A stretch of 64,000 nucleotides of DNA from Streptomyces sp. NBC_00178 (GTDB taxonomy: Bacteria > Actinomycetota > Actinomycetes > Streptomycetales > Streptomycetaceae), in contig NZ_CP108143.1 in the NCBI RefSeq assembly GCF_036206005.1, forward strand, positions 930,001 to 994,000, in the 5' to 3' direction. The position numbers and the translations under genes were made by a program. Each line of letters begins with the position of its first letter. Position 1 is the stretch's first letter. Positions 60,712 through 64,000 of this stretch are shown piece after piece. The notes beneath the pieces were generated by a model that saw nothing but the letters and a program-made list of their open reading frames with translations, had not been told where the DNA came from and did not search any database.

Positions 60712-62970
60712 GTGAGACCATCCCCTCGCACGTCGGTCGCAGGCGCGCTGATAGCCGGCGCAACAGTCCTCGCCATCACCGCGTCCTCAGGCAGCGCGAC
60801 GGCCGGCGCCCCCCAGGCGCACGCCAGTGCGGTCCGGATCCAGCCACGGGCGGGCGCTCTGCCGGTCCGGCTCTCGGCCTCCGAGCAGGCGCGGCTTCTC
60901 GGAGTGGCCCAGAAAGGCCGGGCGGCAACCGCCCGGGCGCTGCGTCTGGGGGCAGAGGAGCAACTGGTCCCCATGTCGGTCCTCAAGGACTCCGACGGCT
61001 CCGTGCACACCCGCTACGAGCGCACCTTCGCCGGGCTGCCGGTCCTCGGCGGCGACCTGGTCGTCCACACGGCCGCCGACGGAACCCCGAAGGGGGCCGA
61101 CAAGGCCACCGAGGCGCGCATCAGCGTACCGAGCACCACCCCGGCCCGTTCCGCCGCGTCGGCGAAGACTTTCGCGATCGGCCGCGCCAGAGCCGAAGGC
61201 GCCGCACACCCGACGGTGACCAGTACCCGCAGAGTGGTCTGGGCCGCCTCCGGCGACCCGGTCCTGGCGTGGGAGTCCGTGGTCGGTGGCCTGCAGGAGG
61301 ACGGCACCCCGAGCAGGTTGCACGTCATCTCGGACGGCAGGACCGGCGGCAAGCTGTTCGAGTACCAGGAGATCAAGACCGGCGCCGGCAACAGTGAGTA
61401 CAGCGGCACGGTCGACCTCAGGACCACGCTGACGGGGTCGGCGTACAGCATGACCGACGACACCCGGGGCGGCCACAGCACGTACGACCTGGAGCACGGC
61501 ACCTCGGGTACCGGCACCCTGTTCACCAACTCCACCGACATCTGGGGCGACGGTACGCCGTCGAACGCGGAGACCGCCGGTGTGGACGCCGCCTACGGCG
61601 CCCAGGTCACCTGGGACTTCTACAAGAACGCGCTAGGCCGAAACGGAATCCGCAACGACGGTGCCGCCGCCTATTCCCGCACTCACTTCGGTGTCGCCTA
61701 CGCCAACGCCTTCTGGGACGACGGCTGCTTCTGCATGACGTACGGCGACGGTGACGGCGACAAGCACCCCCTCACCTCGCTCGACATAGCCGGCCACGAA
61801 ATGAGCCACGGCCTCACCGCGGCCACCGCGGGTCTCATGTACAGCGGCGAGTCCGGCGGCCTCAACGAGGCGACCTCGGACATCTTCGGGACGTCGGTCG
61901 AGTTCTCCGCGGACAACGCGAGCGACGCCGGCGACTATCTCATCGGCGAGAAGGTCGACCTCTACGGCGACGGCAGCCCGCTGCGCTCCATGGACAAGCC
62001 CTCACGCGACGGCCTTTCGCCGGACAACTGGTCCCCCGGCCTGGGAAACCTGGACGTGCACTACTCGTCCGGTCCGGCGAACCACTTCTTCTACCTGCTG
62101 TCCGAGGGGAGCGGGGCGAAGGTGATCAACGGCGTCAGCTACAACAGCCCCACCGCCGACGGTGTGGCGGTGCCAGGCATCGGCAGGGAGAACGCCACCA
62201 GGCTCTGGTACAAGGCACTGAGCGAGCGCTTCACCTCCACAACCGACTACGCGGACGCCCGCGCCAAGACCCTGCAGGCCGCTGCCGAACTCTGGGGGGC
62301 CGGCAGCGCCACCTACAACACGGTCGCCAAGACCTGGGCCGCCATCGGCGTGGTCGCCCGCGTCACGGTCAGCAAGCCGGCGGACCAGAACACGATCGTC
62401 AAAACCCCCGTGAACCTGCAGGTCCAGGCCGGCACCAACAACCCGGGAGCGCTGACGTACTCCGCCACCGGCCTGCCGGCGGGTCTGTCGATCAACGCGA
62501 CCACGGGTCTGATCTCCGGGACGCCGACCACCATCGGCCTCAGCAGCGTGACGGTCAAGGTCCAGGACTCCTCCAAGGTTGCCGGCTCGGCGACCTTCGG
62601 CTGGGGAATCACCGCAGTCGGCGGCAACGTCTTCACCAACACCACCGACGTGCCGGTGCCGGACGCCGGCGCAGCCGTCTACTCCGCCATCAAGGTCTCC
62701 GGTCGGGCCGGCGCCGCGCCGAGCACCCTGTCGGTCGGCGTCGACATCGTCCACCCCTACCGCGGTGACGTGATTGTCGACCTGGTCGCCCCCGACGGCA
62801 GCATCTACCACCTGAAGAAGTCCAACGGCTTCGACTCGGCGGCCGATGTCATCGCCGCCTACACCGTCAACGCGTCGAGCGAGACCGCCGGCGGCACCTG
62901 GAAGTTGAAGGTCCAGGACGCTTACCACAAGGACAGCGGCCACATCAACAGCTGGAAGCTCACCTTCTGA
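60712..62970 (+). CDS. Secreted M4 family metallopeptidase (thermolysin-like) with P domain
   Basis: The 752-residue exported zinc protease has a signal peptide (about 1-33), an FTP/PepSY propeptide (about 50-215), an M4 catalytic domain (about 225-530), an Ig-like putative domain (about 545-630, GLSINATTGLISGTPTT) and a C-terminal P/proprotein convertase domain (about 640-752). Zinc ligands and base are visible: H362, E363 and H366 in HEMSH, and E386 in NEATSD; HYSSGPANHFF supplies the later catalytic histidine. It degrades extracellular protein. The start is GTG 60712 with AAGGAG 6 nt upstream. A second protease gene follows 77 bp later in the same direction. Confidence 0.93.
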   Translation: MRPSPRTSVAGALIAGATVLAITASSGSATAGAPQAHASAVRIQPRAGALPVRLSASEQARLLGVAQKGRAATARALRLGAEEQLVPMSVLKDSDGSVHTRYERTFAGLPVLGGDLVVHTAADGTPKGADKATEARISVPSTTPARSAASAKTFAIGRARAEGAAHPTVTSTRRVVWAASGDPVLAWESVVGGLQEDGTPSRLHVISDGRTGGKLFEYQEIKTGAGNSEYSGTVDLRTTLTGSAYSMTDDTRGGHSTYDLEHGTSGTGTLFTNSTDIWGDGTPSNAETAGVDAAYGAQVTWDFYKNALGRNGIRNDGAAAYSRTHFGVAYANAFWDDGCFCMTYGDGDGDKHPLTSLDIAGHEMSHGLTAATAGLMYSGESGGLNEATSDIFGTSVEFSADNASDAGDYLIGEKVDLYGDGSPLRSMDKPSRDGLSPDNWSPGLGNLDVHYSSGPANHFFYLLSEGSGAKVINGVSYNSPTADGVAVPGIGRENATRLWYKALSERFTSTTDYADARAKTLQAAAELWGAGSATYNTVAKTWAAIGVVARVTVSKPADQNTIVKTPVNLQVQAGTNNPGALTYSATGLPAGLSINATTGLISGTPTTIGLSSVTVKVQDSSKVAGSATFGWGITAVGGNVFTNTTDVPVPDAGAAVYSAIKVSGRAGAAPSTLSVGVDIVHPYRGDVIVDLVAPDGSIYHLKKSNGFDSAADVIAAYTVNASSETAGGTWKLKVQDAYHKDSGHINSWKLTF

Positions 62971-63047
62971 GCGGTGCCCCGCCCCCAGCCGGGCTGCGCT
63001 TGTTACCGCAGCCCCACCCCACTTGCCCTACGAGAGGTACCTCACTG

Positions 63048-64000
63048 ATGTCTGGAATCCGCCTCCTGGCGGCGGCGTCAACAGGATTGATACTGGTTGC
63101 CGGAGTCGTGCCGGCCGCGTCGGCGGCGCAGCCGGACCGCACCGGGACCGCCGCCCCTCCCGCCGCGCCTGCGGCCCACTCCGCGACCGTACGGCTGGTG
63201 ACCGGTGACAGGGTGACCGTGACGACGCTCGCCGGCGGTCGGCACACCGCGTCGGTGCAGCCCGGCCCCGGACGCGAGCACATCCCCTTCCGGACGTCGG
63301 AGGGCGACAGCAAGGCACTGACGGTGATGCCGTTCGACGCCCAAGGGCTGGTGGCCGCCGGAACCCTGGACCGACGCCTCTTCGACGTGACGGCCCTGAT
63401 CGCCGACGGCTACGACGAAGCCCACAGCACCGCGCTGCCACTGATCATCTCGTCGCAGCCGGTGCCGTCACGCTCCGGAGCAAGAGTCACGGCGCAGGCG
63501 TCGAAGGCGGCGACGGCCACGGCCGACCGGCTCGTACGGCTCAAGTCGGCCGCGACGCCCTTGCGCGACCTGGAGAGCATCCACGCGCGATCGCTGCGGG
63601 TCGCCGGCGACGACCTGGGCACGTTCTGGAAAACCCTGAATCGCGGCGGATCGACGGACGCCGCCCGCTCGGCTGTCACTCCGCGGATCTCGCTGGACGG
63701 CAGGGTGAAGGCGCTGCTCGACCGCAGCACCGCACAGATCAACGCACCCACCGCCTGGAAGGCGGGCTACGCGGGCCAGGGCGTCAAGGTGGCTGTGCTG
63801 GACACCGGTGCCGACGCCGCTCACCCCGACCTCGCCGGGCGCATCGTTCGGGCCAAGGACTTCTCCGGCAGCGGGAACACCGGGGATCACTTCGGGCACG
63901 GCACGCACGTCGCCTCGATCGTCGGCGGCAGCGGTGCGGCGTCCGGCGGGACCCGCCGCGGTGTCGCCCCCAAGGCCGACCTGCTGATCGGCAAGGTGCT
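63048..64000 (+). CDS. Secreted S8 subtilisin-like protease (3' truncated by window)
   Basis: About 317 codons are present and the frame is still open at the window end. A signal peptide (about 1-27, ending ASAA), a propeptide-like part (about 45-225) and the beginning of the peptidase S8 domain are visible. The catalytic Asp is D252 in VAVLDTGADAAHPDLA and the His is H284 in GHGTHVAS; the Ser lies beyond the window. The first 100 residues resemble the N-terminus of large Streptomyces subtilases of over 1000 residues. The start ATG at 63048 follows GAGAGG. It may be expressed with the preceding M4 gene, since no terminator is apparent in the 77-bp gap. Confidence 0.93.
   Translation, partial: MSGIRLLAAASTGLILVAGVVPAASAAQPDRTGTAAPPAAPAAHSATVRLVTGDRVTVTTLAGGRHTASVQPGPGREHIPFRTSEGDSKALTVMPFDAQGLVAAGTLDRRLFDVTALIADGYDEAHSTALPLIISSQPVPSRSGARVTAQASKAATATADRLVRLKSAATPLRDLESIHARSLRVAGDDLGTFWKTLNRGGSTDAARSAVTPRISLDGRVKALLDRSTAQINAPTAWKAGYAGQGVKVAVLDTGADAAHPDLAGRIVRAKDFSGSGNTGDHFGHGTHVASIVGGSGAASGGTRRGVAPKADLLIGKV

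Overview
The window is chromosomal DNA of a Streptomyces-type actinomycete. GC is very high and third codon positions are almost all G or C. GTG and TTG starts are common, genes are often chained by ATGA or GTGA overlaps, promoters of the TANNNT leaderless type occur, and there is one rare TTA codon, an iron box of the DmdR/IdeR type, a 2-methylisoborneol operon and a Streptomyces-style contractile injection system (CIS).

Left part (1-18 kb), housekeeping and accessory metabolism. A glycogen-debranching-like glucosidase is cut by the window edge. A LysR regulator, a histidinol-dehydrogenase-like enzyme and an APC amino acid permease follow, with a repeat-rich operator between the first two. 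Next come an ECF sigma factor with a histidine-containing membrane protein, a divergent HxlR/DoxX pair, a PepSY membrane protein, a DUF1345 membrane protein divergent from a YdeP-type molybdopterin oxidoreductase, and a 1129-residue secreted GH87 alpha-1,3-glucanase.

Middle part (18-37.7 kb). A DUF2470 gene sits under an iron box. Several wall-acting secreted proteins follow: an SLT-like protein with an apparent ATC start, an M15 carboxypeptidase, a PGRP-type amidase and, later, an M23 peptidase. The 2-methylisoborneol operon encodes a family 2B encapsulin shell, the terpene cyclase and the geranyl diphosphate methyltransferase. It is followed by a Ser/Thr kinase with a PQQ propeller, an FKBP, two unrecognised proteins, a cupin and a SLAC1/TDT-like transporter.

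Right part (37.8-60.2 kb), a complete-looking CIS locus. Twelve minus-strand genes run as one overlapping chain from sheath (51496) to a zinc-ribbon/membrane/discoidin protein (37790). They encode sheath, two tube proteins, a chaperone-like protein, a tiny DUF6760-like protein, a 1143-residue proline-rich protein in the usual tape-measure position, a LysM tube-cap protein, a VgrG spike, gp25, a gpJ-like baseplate protein and gpI. Beside them lie a plus-strand membrane protein resembling the CIS factor CisA, an AAA+ ATPase, a DUF4255 terminator/cap protein and two LuxR-type regulators. The larger regulator contains the TTA codon, which points to bldA-dependent developmental control. No tail fibre gene or recognisable toxin is present, as expected for a CIS that acts from inside the cell.

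Right end. A 20-bp triplicated repeat overlaps the stop of the large LuxR gene. Two secreted proteases follow: an M4 metallopeptidase, and an S8 subtilase cut by the window edge. No rRNA, tRNA, CRISPR array, insertion sequence or prophage integrase was seen.
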